From contig NW_027475348.1 in the NCBI RefSeq assembly GCF_051020985.1, positions 1 through 64,000 of the forward strand: DNA of 64,000 nucleotides. Reading direction: 5' to 3'. Source of the stretch: Nomia melanderi (Eukaryota > Arthropoda > Insecta > Hymenoptera > Halictidae). A program made the position numbers and the translations under genes. The notes beneath the pieces are model-generated. The model had not been told where the DNA came from and made no database searches. It worked only from the letters and a program-made list of their open reading frames with translations. Position 1 is the first letter of the stretch, and each line of letters starts with the position of its first letter. Shown in pieces: positions 41,796-54,777 of this stretch.

Positions 41796-44700
41796 TCCTG
41801 CAGATAATTCACATTGGTTTATTGCGCTATATCTAATAGCACCAGAGATATCACCAGATATATATTGGATTTTCCCCTGACCCTGAGTGTCCGGCCCTAT
41901 GAGGCGGTCGTTTTCTCGGCCCCTGGGGTTCCGAGTTCATTCCCGCTGCACAGTTGCATGCGCCAGGGCCTCCTGCAGACAATTCCCTTTGGTTTATTGC
42001 GCTATCTGTAATAGCACCCGAAATATCACCAGATATATATTGGATTTTTCACTGACCCTGAGTGTCCGGCCCCATGAGACGGTGGTTTTCTCGGCCGATG
42101 GTGGTCGGACGTCGTTCCCGCTGCACAGATTCATGCGCCAGGGCCCCCTACAGACAATGCACTTTGATTTATTGCGCTATCTGTAATAGCACCCGATATA
42201 TCACCAGATATATATTGGATTTTCCCCTGACCCTGAGTGTCCGGCCCTATGAGGCGGTCGTTTTCTCGGCCCCTGGTGGTCCGAGGTCGTTCCCGCTGCA
42301 CAGATTCGTGCGCCAGGGCCTCCTACAGACAATGCACTTTGATTTATTGCGCTATCTTTAATAGCACCCAAGATATCACCAGATATATATTGGATTTTTC
42401 CCTGACCCTGAGTGTCCGGCCCCATGAGACTGTGGTTTTCTCGGCCGATGGTGGTCGGACGTCGTTCCCGCTGCACAGATTCATGCGCCAGGGCCCCCTA
42501 CAGACAATGCACTTTGATTTATTGCGCTATCTGTAATAGCACCCGATATATCACCAGATATATATTGGATTTTCCCCTGACCCTGAGTGTCCGGCCCCAT
42601 GAGACTGTGGTTTTCTCTGCCCCTGGTGGTCCGAGGTCGTTCCCGCTGGACAGATTCATGCGCCAGGGCCTCCTGCAGATAATTCACTTTGATTTATTGC
42701 GCTATCTGTAATAGCACCCGAGATATCACCAGACATATATTGGATTTTTCCCCGACCCTGAGTGTCCGGCCCCTTGAGACTGTGGTTTTCTCAGCCCCTG
42801 GTGGTCCGAGTTCGTTCCCGCTGCACATATTCATGCGCCAGGGCCTCCTGCAGATAATTCACTTTCGATTATGGCGCTATCTGTAATAGCACCCGAGATA
42901 TCACCAGATATATATTAGATTTTTCCCTCACCCTGAGTGTCCGGACCCATGAGACGGTAGTTTTCTCGGCCCCTGGTGGTCGGAGGTCGTTCCCGCTGCA
43001 CAGATGCATGCGCCAGGGCCTCCTGCAGATAATTCACTTTGATTTATCGAGCTACCTCTAATAGCACCCGAGATATCACCAGATATATATTGGATTTTTC
43101 CCTGACCCTGAGTGTGCCGCCCCATGAGACGGTGGTTTTCTCGGCCCCTGGTGGTCCGAGCTCGTACCCGCTGCACAGAATCATGCGCCAGGGCTTCCTG
43201 CAAACAATGCACTTTGGTTTATTGCGCTATCTCTAATAGCACCCGAGATATCACCAGATATATATTGGATATTGCCCTGACCCTGAGTGTCCGGCCCCAG
43301 GAGACTGTGGTTTTCTCGGCCCCTGGTGGTCCGAGGTCGTTCCCGCTGCACAGATTCATGCGCCAGGGCCTCCTACAGACAATGCGCTTTGATTTATTGC
43401 GCTATATTTAATAGCACCCGAAATATCACCAGATATATATTGGATTTCGCCCTGACCCTGGGTGTCCGGCCCCATGAGACTGTGGTTTTCTCGGCCGATG
43501 GTGGTCCGAGGTAGTTCCCGCTGCACAGATTCATGCGCCAGGGCCTCCTACAGACAATGCACTTTGATGTATTGCGCTCTCTGTAATAGCACGCGAGATA
43601 TCACCAGATATATATTGGATTTTTCACTGACCCTGAGTGTCCGGCCCCATGAGACTGTGGTTCTCTCGGCCCCTGGTGGTCCGAGGTCTTTCCCGCTGCA
43701 CAGATTGATGCGCCAGGGCCTCTTACAGACAATGCACTTTGATTTATGGCGCTATCTGTAATAGCACCCGAGATATCGCCAGATATATATTGGACTTTAT
43801 CCTGACCCTGAGAGTCTGGCCCCATGAGACGGTGGTTGTCTCGGCCCCTGGAGGTTCGAGGACATTTCCGCTGCACAGATGCATGTGCCAGGGTCTCCTG
43901 CAGACAATGCACTTAGATTTGTTGCGCTATCTGTAATAGCACCCGATATATCACCAGACATATATTGGATTTTTCCCCGACCCTGAGTGTCCGGCCCCTT
44001 GAGACTGTGGTTTTCTCAGCCCCTGGTGGTCCGAGGTCGTTCCCGCTGCACATATTCATGCGCCAGGGCCTCCTGCAGATAATTCACTTTCGATTATGGC
44101 GCTATCTGTAATAGCACCCGAGATATCACCAGATATATATTAGATTTTTCCCTCACCCTGAGTGTCCGGACCTATGAGACGGTGGTTTTCTCGGCCCCTG
44201 GTGGTCGGAGGTCGTTCCCGCTGCACAGATGCATGCGCCAGGGCCTCCTGCAGATAATTCACTTTGATTTATCGAGCTATCTCTAATAGCACCCGAGATA
44301 TCACCAGATATATATTGGATTTTTCCCTGACCCTGAGTGTGCCGCCCAATGAGACGGTGGTTTTCTCGGCCCCTGGTGGTCCGAGCTCGTACCCGCTGCA
44401 CAGAATCATGCGCCAGGGCTTCCTGCAAACAATGCACTTTGGTTTATTGCGCTATCTCTAATAGCACCCGAGATATCACCAGATATATATTCGATTTTTC
44501 CCTGACCCTGAGTGTCCGGCCCCATGAGACTGTGGTTTCCTCGGCCCCTGGTGGTCCGAGGTCGTTCCCGCTGCACAGATACATGCGCCAGGGCCTCCTG
44601 CAGATAATTCACTTTGGTTTATTGCGCTGTCTGTAATAGCACCCGAGATATCACCAGATATATATTGGATTTTCCCCTGACCCTGAGTGTCCGGCCCCAT

Positions 44701-47586
44701 GAGACGGTGGTTGTCTCGGCCCCTGGTGGCTCAGAGGTCGTTCCCGCTGCACAGATTCATGCGCCAGGGTCTCCTGCTGATAATTCACTTTGGTTTATGG
44801 CGCTATCTCTAATAGCACCCGAGATATCACCAGATATATATTGGATTTTTCCCTGACCCTGAGTGTCCGGTCCCATGTGACGGTGGCTTTCTTGGCCGCT
44901 GGTGGTCCGAGGTCGCTCCCGCTGCACAGATGCATGCGCCAGGGCCTCCTGCAGATAATTCACTTTGGTTTATTTGGCTATCTCTAATAGCACCAGAGAT
45001 ATCACCAGATATATATTGCATTTTTCCCTGACCCTGAGTGTCCGGTCCCATGTGACGGTGGCTTTCTTGGCCCCTGGTGGTCCGAGGTCGTTCTCTCTGC
45101 ACAGATGCATGCGCCAGGGCCTCCTGCAGATAATTCACTTTGGTTTATTGCGCTATCTCTAATAGCACCCGAGATATCACCAGATATATATTGGATTTTC
45201 CCCTGACCCTGAGTGTCCGGCCCCATGAGACGGTGGTTTTCTCGGCCCCTGGTGGTCCGAGGTCGTACCCGCTGCACAGATTCATGCGCCAGGGCCTCCT
45301 ACAGACAATGCAGTCTGATTTATTGCGCTATCTCTAATAGCACCCGAGATATCACCAAATATATATTGGATTTTCCCCTGACCCTGAGTGTCCGGCCCCA
45401 TGAGACGGTGGTTCTCTCGGCCCCTGGTGGTCCGAGGTCGTTCCCGCTCCACAGATGCATACGCCAGGGCCTCCTGCAGATAATTCACTTTGGTTTATTG
45501 CGCAATCTCTTATAGCACCCGAGATATCACCAGATATATATTGGATTTTCCCCTGACCCTGAGTGTCCGGCCCCATGAGACTGTGGTTTTCTCGGCCCCT
45601 GGTGGTCCGAGGTCGTTCCCGCCGCAGAGATTCATGCGCCAGGGCCTCCTACAGACAATGCACTTTGATTTATTGCGCAATCTGTAATAGCACCCGAGAT
45701 ATCACCAGATATATATTGGATTTTTCCCTGACCCTGAGTGTCCGGTCCCATGTGACGGTGGCTTTCTTGGCCCCTGGTGGTCCGAGGTCGTTCCCGCTGC
45801 ACAGAGTCGTGCGCCAGGGCATCCTGCAGACAATGCACTTTTATTTATTGCGCTATCTCTAATAGCACCCGAGATATCACCAGATATAAGCTGGATTGTT
45901 CCCTGACCCTGACAGTCCGGCCCCATGTGTCGGTGGTTTTCTCGGCCCCTGGTGGTCCGAGGTCGTTGCCGCTGCAGAGATTCATGTGACAGGGCCTCCC
46001 GCAGACAGTGCACCTTGATATATGGCGCTATCTCTAATAGCACCCGAGATATCACCAGATATATATTGGATTTTCCCCTGACCCTGAGTGTCCGGCCCCA
46101 TGGGACTGTGGTTTTCTCGGCCACTGGTGGTCCGAGGTCGTTTCCGCTGCACAGATTCATACGCCAGGGCCTCCTACAGACAATGCACTTCGATTTATTG
46201 CGCTATCTGTAATAGCACCCGAGATATCACCAGATGTATATTGTATTTTTCCCCGACCCTGAGTGTCCGGCCCCATGAGACGGTGGTTTTCTCGGCCCCT
46301 GGTGGTCCGAGGTCGTTCCTGCTGCACAGATGCATGGGCCAGGACCTCCTGCAGATAATTCACTTTGGTTTATTGCGCTATCTGTAATAGCACCCGAGAT
46401 ATCACCAGATATATATTGGATTTTTCCCTCACCCTGAGTGTCCGGCCCCATGTGACGGTGGTCTTCGCGGCCCCTGCTGGTCCGCGGTCGTTCCCTCTGC
46501 ACAGATTCATACGCCCGGGCCTCCTGCAGATAATTCACTTTGGTTTATGGCGCTATCTCTTATAGCACCCGGGATATCACCTTATATATATTGGATTTTT
46601 CCCTGCCCTGAGTGTCCGGCCCCATGAGACTGTGGTTTTCTCGGCCCCTGGTGGTCCGAGGTCGTTCCCGCCGCACAGATTCATGCGGCAGGGCCCCATG
46701 CAGATAATTCACTTTGGTTTAGTCCGCTGTCTGTAAGAGCACCCGAGATATCACCAGATATATATTGGATTTTCCCCTGACCCTGAGTGTCCGGCCCCAT
46801 GAGACGGTGGTTTTCTCGGCCTCTGGTGATCCGGGTTCGTTCCCGCTGCACAGATTCATGCGCCAGGGCCTCCTGCAGATAATTCTCTTTGGTTTATTGC
46901 GCAATCTCTTATAGCACCCGGGATATCACCAGATATATATTGGATTTTACCCTGACCCTTAGTATCCGGCCCCATGAGTCGGTTGTTTTCTCGGACCCTG
47001 GTGGTCCGACGTCGTTCCTGCTGCCCAGATTCATGCGCCAGGGCCTCCTACAGACAATGCACTTTGATTTTTTGCGCTATCTGTAAGAGCACACGAGATA
47101 TCACCAGATATATATTGGATTTTTCCCCGACCCTGAGTGTCCGGCCCCATGAGACGGTGGTTTTCTCGGCCCCTAGTGGTCCCAGGTCGTTCCTGCTGCA
47201 CAGATTCAATCGCCAGTGCCTCCTACAGACAATGCACTTAGATTTATTGCGCTATCTCTAATAGCACCCGAGATATCACCAGATATATATTGGATTTTTC
47301 CCTGACCCTCAGTGTCCGGCCCCTTGTGTCGGTGGTTTTCTCGGCCCCTGGTGGTCCGAGGCCGTTCCCGCTGCACAGATTCATGCGCCAGGGCCTCCTA
47401 CAGGCAATGCACTTTGATTTATCGCGCTATCTGTTATAGCACCCAAGAAAGCACCATATACATGCTGGATTTTTACATGACTTTGGGTGACGGATACCGA
47501 AAATCTGTAATTTTCTCGGCCCCTGGTGTTCCGAGGTCGTTCCCGCTGCCCAGATTCATGGGCCAGGGCCTCCTACCGACAATGCA
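41758..47586 (+). repeat. 175-bp satellite array, block 3 (+ orientation)
   Basis: About 33 monomers in the same orientation as block 1. The array ends at ACAATGCA, the same point in the monomer at which block 1 begins. It then enters a short palindrome (TGCATATATGCA, 47587-47598) and the decayed AT minisatellite. The alternative cassette appears in the last full monomer (GACGGATACCGAAAATCTGT at about 47487). Confidence 0.96.
43951..44491 (+). repeat. Copied segment inside satellite block 3 (source 42726-43266)
   Basis: This segment repeats 42726-43266 at offset 1225 (seven monomers). It shares CCCCTTGAGACTGTGG, TTTCGATTATGGCGC and GTGTGCCGCCC. The seven-monomer spacing is the same as in the 13296/14521 pair of block 1. 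Confidence 0.83.
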
Positions 47587-48291
47587 TGCATATATGCATA
47601 TATAAAGCTAATAAAATTATGTAAAACTACATAAAACTCTATAAAACTATATAACACTATAAAAAACAATATAAAACTGTATAAAACTAAATAAAACTAT
47701 ATAAAGCTATATAAAACTATGTACAACTATATAGAACTATATAAAAGTGTATAACACTATATAAAATTATATAAAGCTATATAAAACTATATAAATCTAT
47801 ATAAAACTAAATAAAGCTATATAAAACTGTAAGAAACTATATAAAACTATATAAAACTAGCAAAACTATATAAAACTATACAAAACTATATAAAACATTA
47901 TAAAACAATGTAAAACTATATAAAACTATATAAAACTATATAAAACTATATAAGTATATATAAAACTGTATGGAACTGTATAAACTATATCAACTATATA
48001 AAACTATATCAAAGTATATAAAACTATTTAAAGCTGTATAAAACTAAATAAATCTATATAAAGCTATATAAAAGTATGTAGAACTATATACAGCTATATA
48101 AAACTGTATAAAACTATGTAAAACTGTATAAAACTATATAAAAACATATAAAACTATATAAAACTATATAAAACTAACAAAACTATATAAACCTATATAA
48201 AAATCTATAGAACTGTATAAAACTATATAAAACTATACAAAACTATATAAAACTGTATAATACTATATAAAACTATATAAAGCTATAATAA
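47587..48291 (+). repeat. Decayed AT minisatellite, + orientation
   Basis: Degenerate copies of the 10-bp AAACTATATA unit follow the satellite. The 12-bp palindrome TGCATATATGCA (47587-47598) lies at the junction. Variants such as AAACTGTATA and AAACTAAATA are common, so this part is older or less homogenised than 1-11535. No gene seen. Confidence 0.9.
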
Positions 48292-48604
48292 AACTTATAT
48301 AGTTTTATACAGTTTTATATGGTTTTATATAGTTTTATTAGTTTTATTAGTTTTATTAGTTTTATTAGTTTTATTAGTTTTATTAGTTTTATTAGTTTTA
48401 TTAGTTTTATTAGTTTTATTAGTTTTATTAGTTTTATTAGTTTTATTAGTTTTATTAGTTTTATTAGTTTTATTAGTTTTATTAGTTTTATTAGTTTTAT
48501 TAGTTTTATTAGTTTTATTAGTTTTATTACTTTTATATAGTTTTATACAGTTTTATATGGTTTTATATAGTTTTATTAGTTTTATTAGTTTTATTGGTTT
48601 TATT
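48292..48604 (-). repeat. Inverted minisatellite block with 22 perfect 9-mers
   Basis: The repeat flips strand at about 48292 and back at about 48605. Between 48331 and 48528 lie 22 copies of AGTTTTATT without visible error. The block is bracketed by the same four-unit sequence (TATAGTTTTATACAG, TTTTATATGG, TTTTATATAG) at about 48297 and 48536. The 73-codon frame reading Phe-Ile-Ser repeats is a by-product. Perfection of the 9-mers against the decayed flanks points to recent slippage expansion. Confidence 0.9.
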
Positions 48605-51600
48605 AAACTATGTAAAACTGTATAAAACTATATAGAACTATATTAAACTGATTAAACTATATAAAACTATATAAAACTATATAAAACTATATAAAACTAT
48701 AGAAAACTACTAAAACTACTAAAACTATATAAAACTACATAACAATATAAAACTATATAAAACTATATAAAACTACATATCAATATAAAACTATATAAAA
48801 CTATATAAAACTACATAACAATATAAAACTATATAAATCTACATAAAACTATATAAAACTATACAAAACTAAATAAAATTACTAAAACTATATAAAACTA
48901 TATCAAACGATATAAATCTGTATAAAACTATGTAAATCTAATAAAACTATATAAAACTATATAAAACTATATACAGCTATGTAAAGCTAAATAAAACTAT
49001 ATAAAACTATATAAAACTGTGTAATACTAATAATACTATATTAAACTATATAACACTATGTGAAAGTATATGAAACTACATAAAACTATATAAAACTATA
49101 CAAAACTATATAATACTATATAAAACTATATAAAACTATGTAAAACTATGTAAAATTATATAAAACTATATAAAGCTAATAAAACTCATATAAAACTGTG
49201 TAAAACTAATAAACTATATAAAACTATATAAAACTATATAAAACTATATAAAACTGTATAAAACTATATAAAACTATATAAAACCATATAAAACTATATA
49301 AAACTATATATAATTGTATTAAACTATATAAAACTACTAAAACTATATAAAACTACATAAAACTATATAAAACTATATAAAGCTATGTAAAACTATATAA
49401 AACTATATAAAACAGTGCAAAACTAATAATCTATATAAAACTATATAAATCTATATAAAACTATGTAAAACTAATAAAACTATATGAAACTATACAAAAC
49501 TATATAAAACTACTAACGCTACTGAAACTATATAAAACTATATAAAACTTTATAAAACTATATAAAACTATACGAACCTATATAAAACTATATAAAATTA
49601 TATAAAACTATATAAAACTGTATAAAACTATATAAAACAATACAAAACTATATAAAACAATATAAATCTATATAATTCTATGTTCAACTATGTAAAACTA
49701 TATAAAACTACATAAAACTATGTAAATCTACAGAAAACTAAGGAAAATTATATAAAACTATATAAAAATATATAAAACGATATAAAAAAATTTAAAACTA
49801 TATAAAACAATATAAAACTATATAAAACTATATAAAACTATACAAAACTATATAAAATTACTAAAACGTTATAAAACTATATAAAACGATATAAAACTGT
49901 ATAAAACTATATGAAACTATATAAAACTATACAAAACTATCTAAAACTATATAAAGCTATGTAAAACTATGTAAAAGTATATGAAACTACATAAAACTAT
50001 ATAAAGCTATGTAAAACTATATAAAACTATATAAAACTATACAAAACTATATAAAATTACTAAACCTATATAAAACTATATAAAACGATATAAAACGATA
50101 TAATACTGTATAAAACTATATAAAGCTATATAAAACTATATAAAACTATATAAAACTATATAAAACTATACAAAACTATATCAAACTATATAAAACTATA
50201 TAAAACAATGTAAAACTGTATAAAACTGTGTAAATCTACATAAAACTAAGGAAAACTATACAAAACTATATAAAAATATAAAAAACGATATAAAAATATA
50301 TAAAACTATGTGAAACTAATAAAACTATGTAAAACTCTATAAACCTGTATTAAACTATATAAAACTATAAAAAACTATATAAAACTATATAAATCTATAT
50401 AAAACTATGTAATACTAATGAAACTATATTAAACTACATAAAACTGTATATAATTATATAAAACTAATAATAATATATGAAACTATACAAAACTATATAG
50501 AACTACTAAAACTATATAAAAGTGTATAAATCTATATAAAACTACGTAAAACTATATAAAACTATATTAAACTATATAAAACTATATAGAAACTATATAA
50601 AACTATATAAAAGTATACAAAACTATATCTAATTACTAAAACTATATGAAACTATATCAAACGATATAAATCTGTATAAAACTATGTAAAACTAATAAAA
50701 TTATATAAAACTATATAAAACTATATACAGCTATGTAAAACTATATAAAACTATATAAAACTGTGTAAAACTATATTAAACTATATAAAACTATATAAAC
50801 CTATATAAAGCTATGTAAAATTATATAAAACTGTATGAAACTGTCTAAAACTAATAAAACTATATAAAACTATATGAAACTATATATAGCCATGTAAAAC
50901 TATATAAAACTATACAAAACTGTGTAAAACCAATAAAACAATATTGAACTATACAAAACTATATAAAACTACTAAAATTACTAAAACTATATAAAACTAT
51001 ATAAAACTATAAAAAACTATGTAAAACTATATGAAACTACATAAAACTATATAAAATTACTAATACTATTAAAACTATATAAAACTATGTAAATCTACAT
51101 AAAACTATATAAAATTATATACAACTATATAAAACTATATAAAACTATATAAAACTATATGAAACTATATAAATCTATATAATTCTATGTTAAACTATGT
51201 AAAACTATATAAAACTATATAAAGCTATGTAAATATATGTTAAACTATATAAAACTATATGAAGCTATATAAAACTACATCAAATAATATCAATTTATAT
51301 AAAATTATATAAAACTACATAAATCAATATCAATATATATCAAACTGTACAAAACTACATAAAATGATAACAGTGTATATAAAACAATATAAAACTACAT
51401 AAAACAATATCAATCTATAAAAATTATATAAAACTATATAAAACTACATAGGACTATATGAAACTATTTAAAAAAACATAAAACTATCTACAACTGTATG
51501 AAAGTATATAAATCTAGATAAAACTATATAAAAATATATAAAACTATATAAAACTAATAGAAATACATATAACTAATTAAAACTGTATTAAATAATACAA

Positions 51601-51930
51601 AACTGTATAAAACTGTATAGAACTAATAGAATTATATAAATCTAATTGAAACTGTATAAAATAATACAAAACTGTTTTAAAATTAACAGAACTATATAAA
51701 ACTATATAAAACCACACAAAACTTCACAATAATATATATAACTGCATAGCACAAAGTAAAAGGTGAAATACAATAAAAAGGAATACAAAACAATGTAAAA
51801 CGGCGTAAAACTACATAATACTATAGAAACATGTATAATACTACTTAAAACTGTATAAAATAACATAGAACTATAATATACTATACAATACTGTATAAAA
51901 CTGTATAAAATTATAGAAAACTCGAAAAAC
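48605..51930 (+). repeat. Decayed AT minisatellite, + orientation, up to the U2-like array
   Basis: Degenerate 10-bp units (AAACTATATA with many GTATA, ACATA and ACTAC variants). Divergence increases toward the right end, and after about 51250 the periodicity is only partly visible. Some stretches, for example 49725-49900 around the marker CTAAGGAAAATTATA, reappear inverted at 53890-54080. No gene, RNA or element end was recognised. Confidence 0.85.
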
Positions 51931-53090
51931 ACAGTTCCAGATCGCTTCTCGGCATTATGTTTAATATCTACGTGTGCTCGCATAACACGGATCCAGATCG
52001 CCTCCCGGAACTTACGGCTAGTATGAACGCGTACTAGCATAACCCAAATCCAGATCGCCTCTCGGCATTATGGCAAAGATCGAAGTTTAGTCGCATAACA
52101 CACATCCAGATCGCTTCTCGGCGTTATGGCTAAGATCAAAGTGTACTCGCATAACACACATCCAGATCGCTTCTCGGCCTAACGTCTCAGCTCAAAGTGT
52201 ACTTGAATAACCCAAATCCAGATCGCTTCTCGGCCTTAAGGCTAAGATCAAAGTGTACTCGCTTAACACATATCCAGACGGCTTCTCGGCCTTATGGCCA
52301 AGATCAAAGTGTACTCGCATAGCACACATCCAGATCGCTTCTCGGCATTGTGGCTAGGATCAAAGTGTACTCGCATATCACACGTCCAGGTCGCTTCACG
52401 GTCTTATGGCTCAGATCAAACTGTAGTCGAATAACCCAAATCCAGATCGCTTCTCGGCCTCATAGCTAAGATCAAAGTGTACTCGCATGACACATCTCCA
52501 GATCGCTTCTCGGCCTTATGGCTAAGATCAAAGTGTACTCGAAAAAACCGTATCCAGTTAGCTTCTCGGCCTTATGGCTAAGATCAAAGTGTACTCGCAT
52601 AACCCAAATCCAGTTCGCTACTCGGCCTTATGCCTAAGATGAAAGTCTACTCGCATGACACACATCCAGATCGCTGCTCGGCTGTATGGCTAAGATCAAA
52701 GTGTACTCGCATAACACACATCCAGAACGCTTCTCGCCCTTATGGCTAACATCAAAGTGTACTCGAATAAATCAAATCCAGATCGCTTTTCGGCTTTATG
52801 ACTAAGGTCAAAGTGTACTCTCATAACACACCTCCAGATCGCCTCTCGGCCTTATGGCTAAGATCAAAGTGTACTCGCACAACAGACATCCACATCGCTT
52901 TTCGGCCTTATAGCGAAGATCAAATTGTACTCGCATAACCCAAATCCAGATCTCTTCTAGGCCTTATGGCTACGATCAAAGTGTACCCGAATAACCCAAA
53001 TCCAGATCGCTACTCGGCCTTGTGGCTAAGATCAAAGCGTACTCGTATAACGCACATACAGATCGCTTCTAGCCCTTATGGCTAATATGG
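51931..53090 (+). repeat. Tandem array of a 56-bp repeat derived from the 5' end of U2 snRNA (+ strand)
   Basis: About 21 copies with a period of 56 bp (starts at 51941, 52110, 52166, 52222 and on to 53062). Each unit opens with ATCGCTTCTCGGCCTTATGG followed by CTAAGATCAAAGTGTA. As I recall arthropod U2 snRNA, this matches nucleotides 1-36, including stem-loop I (GGCC-UUAU-GGCU). Human U2 differs by a loop base and one A. The unit then departs from U2: the branch-site pairing GUAGUA is replaced by GTACTC, followed by CATAACACACATCCAG or AATAACCCAAATCCAG. No unit carries the rest of U2 (Sm site, stem-loops II-IV), so these are not U2 genes. The left end starts on decayed AT minisatellite. The right end stops at GGCTAATATGG, where the AT repeat begins inverted. 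Confidence 0.9.
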
Positions 53091-54777
53091 CTTATATAGT
53101 TTTATATAGTTTTATAAGGTTTCATATTGTTTTCTTAGTTTTATATAGGTATATATAGTTTTATATAGAGTTATACAGTTTTACATAGTTTTATATAGCT
53201 TTATATAGTTCTATATAGTTTTATATAGTTGTATATAGTTTTAATAGAATTTCATTGTTTCATATGCTTTTATATAGTTTTATATCGTTTTACATCGTTT
53301 TATATAGTTTTATGTGGTTTTATATAATTTTTCTTAGTTTTATATAGTTTTACATACTATTATATAGTTTTATACTGTTTTATATAGATTTGTATAGTTT
53401 TATATAGTTTTGTATAGTTTCATATAGTTTTATATAGTTTTATATAGTTTTATATAGTTTTACATAGTTTTATGTTGTTTTACATAGTTTTACATAGTTT
53501 TACATAGAATTATTTAGATTTATATAGTTTTATATAGTTTTATATAGTTTTATAAAGTTTTAGTAGTTTTAGTAGTTTTAGTGGTTTTATATAGTTTTGT
53601 ATAGTTTCATATAGTTTTATTAGGTTTACATAGTTTTATATAGTTATATATAGCTTCATATAATATTATATAGTTTTACTAAGATTATATAGTTTTACAT
53701 AGTTTTATATAGTTTTATATAGTTTTATATAGTTTTATATGGTTTCATATAGGTTCATAGAGTGTTATATAGTTTTATATAGTTTTATATAGTTTTATGT
53801 ATTTTTATATAGTTTTATTAGTTTTATATAGTTTTATATAGTTTAATATATTTTTATATGGTTTTATATAGTTTTATATCGTTTTATATAGTTTTATATC
53901 GTTTTATATAGTTTTATATAGTTTTAGTAATTTCATATAGTTTTGTATAGTTATATTTAGTTTTATATAGTATTATATAGTTTTATATTGTTTTATATAG
54001 TTTTATATAGTTTTGTATCGTTTTATATATTTTTATATAGTTTTATATAATTTTCCTTAGTTTTATGTAGATTTACATAGTTTTATATAGTTTTAGATAG
54101 TTTCATATAGTTTTATTAGTTTTACATAGTTTTATAATGTTTTATACAGTTTTGTTAGTTTTCCATAGTTTTATATAGTTTCATATAGATATATATAGTT
54201 TCTTATAGTTTTATTAGTTTCATTAGTTTGATATAGTTTTATACAGTTTCATATAGTTTTATATAGATTTACATAGCTTTACATACTTTTATATACTTTT
54301 ATTAGTTTTACAAAGCTTTATATAGTTTTATATAACTCTATATAATTTTATATAGTTTTGTATAGTTTTATATAGTTTAATATAGTTTTATATTGTTTTA
54401 TATAGTTTTATATAGTTCTATGTAGTTTTAAATAATTTTATATAGTTTTATATTTTTGTATTTTTGTTTATACATTTCTATTGGTTCCATATAGTTTTAT
54501 ATGGCTTTATAACGTTTTATATAGGTTTTTACAGTTTTATATAGTTTTATACAGCTTTACATTGATTTATGTTGTTTTATACTGTTTTATATAAGTTAAT
54601 CGATTTATATAGTTTTATTTTAGTTTTATAGAGTTTTATATAGTTTTATATAGATTGATATTGTTTTATGTAGTTTTATATAATTAAAATATGGTTATAA
54701 TAGATTTCTATAGCTTTAAATAGTTTTATATAATCGTATATTGTTTTCATAGTTTTATTAGTGGTATTCTTTTTATG
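53091..54777 (-). repeat. AT minisatellite, inverted, between the two U2-like arrays
   Basis: Units of TTTTATATAG, the reverse complement of the minisatellite elsewhere. Read on the - strand, 54080-53890 is collinear with 49725-49900 on the + strand. Both share CTATGTAAATCTAC, CTAAGGAAAATTATA, then AAATTACTAAAAC, so this is an inverted relative of the left minisatellite and not an independent array. Short AGTTTTAGT runs occur near 53560. No gene seen. Confidence 0.88.

Noticed and set aside
11536..47586. CENP-B box in the satellite
   Set aside because: CGGGA occurs on the - strand but the required TTCG and central A spacing is absent.
11536..47586. U2 Sm-region resemblance (CCGAG, ATATATT, GGATTTTT) in the satellite
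   Set aside because: Short AT-rich matches with different spacing; the same level of match can be found to other snRNAs, so it is not evidence.
11546..47605. Hundreds of 60-169 codon open frames on both strands of the satellite, some with conserved-looking peptides
   Set aside because: They repeat with the 175-bp unit, rotate frame because 175 is not a multiple of three, occur on both strands at once, and end at the TAATAG of each monomer. Longer ones arise only where indels join frames.
48319..48540. 73-codon Phe-Ile-Ser repeat frame
   Set aside because: Translation of the perfect 9-mer AGTTTTATT, a multiple of three and so stop-free by chance.
51702..52040. 112-codon - strand frame across the AT repeat and U2-like array
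   Set aside because: Composition follows the AT-rich repeat and the frame crosses an array boundary; no domain.
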